Assembly (NCBI GenBank): GCA_018004935.1
Contig: JAGNBF010000047.1
Span: 22,733 to 55,526, forward strand
Direction: 5' to 3'
Source of the DNA: Chloroflexota bacterium
Lineage (GTDB): Bacteria; Chloroflexota; Anaerolineae; Promineifilales; Promineifilaceae
Length of the DNA: 32,794 bases
The position numbers were made by a program, and so were the translations under genes. Positions 32,401-32,794 of this stretch are shown piece after piece (position 1 is the stretch's first letter; each line of letters starts with the position of its first letter). Below the pieces are notes generated by a model. That model was not told the origin of the DNA. It ran no database searches and saw nothing but the letters and a program-made list of their open reading frames with translations.

Positions 32401-32794
32401 ATGCGACGGTTTTGGCTCTGGTTTTTTTGTTTACTCCTGTTATCTCTGGCCTGCGGCCGCACGGCTCCCCCCAGCCCTGTCACATCTACAGCCGCGCCCA
32501 CAGCTACCCCCCAACCAGCTACCCCAACCCCCATTGCGGCCGCAACCCGTACCCCTTTCCCGGCCACCATCACCCCTGCCCCCAGGCCTACCCTGGCTCC
32601 GGCAAACGCCACACCCACAAAGAACGCGGCCGCGAATCAGCCTACGCCTGCCCCAGATACCCCCCCCCCCCCCCCCCCCCCCAAACCCCCTCTCTTTTAC
32701 TTTTAAACCCCCCATGGTTCCCCCCACCTCATTGTCCAAGAAAGCCCCATGGTCTGGATGAAACTGGCCGGGGAAAGGGGGGAGAGTGGGGGTT
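32401..32794 (+). CDS. Putative lipoprotein with Thr/Pro/Ala linker, cut by the right edge
   Basis: The start ATG at 32401 has GAGG 7 bp upstream. A signal peptide (about 1-18) ends in Leu-Ser-Leu-Ala-Cys, a plausible though imperfect lipobox. A Pro/Thr/Ala-rich linker follows from residue 21 onward, which in this group usually carries a substrate-binding or unknown domain outside the membrane. A run of 23 C residues at 32660-32682 comes next, and in the current frame a stop falls at 32706. Because the sequence after the homopolymer is low complexity and close to the window end, the true frame probably continues past it. Octamers at 32453, 32536 and 32626, the last two coding Ala-Ala-Ala. Confidence 0.6.

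Noticed and set aside
387-32633. GCGGCCGC as vector or linker contamination
   Set aside because: The sites lie inside conserved genes in three different reading frames with different flanks, so they are native sequence and not cloning junctions.
1-32794. tRNA or rRNA genes
   Set aside because: I looked for T-loop-like GGTTCRANNCC patterns with matching acceptor stems and found none outside coding sequence.

Overview
The window most resembles a Chloroflexota chromosome, probably of the Anaerolineae/Ardenticatenia kind. That placement is inferred from protein style: Thr/Pro-rich extracellular linkers, a GldA/F/G-like ABC cassette ending in a DUF4340-like protein, many single-domain acyltransferases, and secreted proteins ending in a Tyr-Leu-Pro-Leu motif. 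There is no rRNA, tRNA, phage, transposase or CRISPR array. About 82% is coding, and most gaps are filled by short palindromic repeats.

Layout. 1-5267 (+): the end of an EamA transporter, a GNAT acetyltransferase, a FadJ-type beta-oxidation protein, an aldo/keto reductase and a two-domain GNAT. 5362-6272 (-): a MNT-type nucleotidyltransferase followed by a broken helical partner gene. 6305-6745 (+): a hotdog thioesterase. 7005-8573 (-): a membrane-anchored surface protein. 8958-10826 (+): a MalZ-like maltodextrin glucosidase, convergent with an orphan McrB-like AAA+ ATPase (10831-12495, -). 12802-15903 (+): a secreted protein with autotransporter-type beta-strand repeats, then an OmpR-type regulator and a histidine kinase (16604-18728). 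19056-23497 (-): radC, a 59-residue protein, pnp and rpsO. 23672-27712 (-): a four-gene ABC export cassette. 28285-29941 (+): a P-loop kinase and a diacylglycerol-kinase-like protein. 30243-31982 (-): a secreted protein. 32401 to the end (+): the start of a lipoprotein, with a 23-C homopolymer close to the right edge.

Most striking signal: the 8-bp palindrome GCGGCCGC occurs 45 times by my reading, about once per 730 bp, where chance predicts about one or fewer. All 45 copies lie inside called genes, on both gene orientations and in all three reading frames (23 Ala-Ala-Ala, 14 Gly-Arg, 8 Arg-Pro). This resembles the cyanobacterial HIP1 palindrome GCGATCGC but with a different sequence. It is the best candidate here for an undescribed genome-wide system.

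A second layer is a set of intergenic palindromic elements in several families. At least five begin on, or within a base or two of, a gene's stop codon, and some supply the last residues of the protein. One has split the partner gene of the nucleotidyltransferase.
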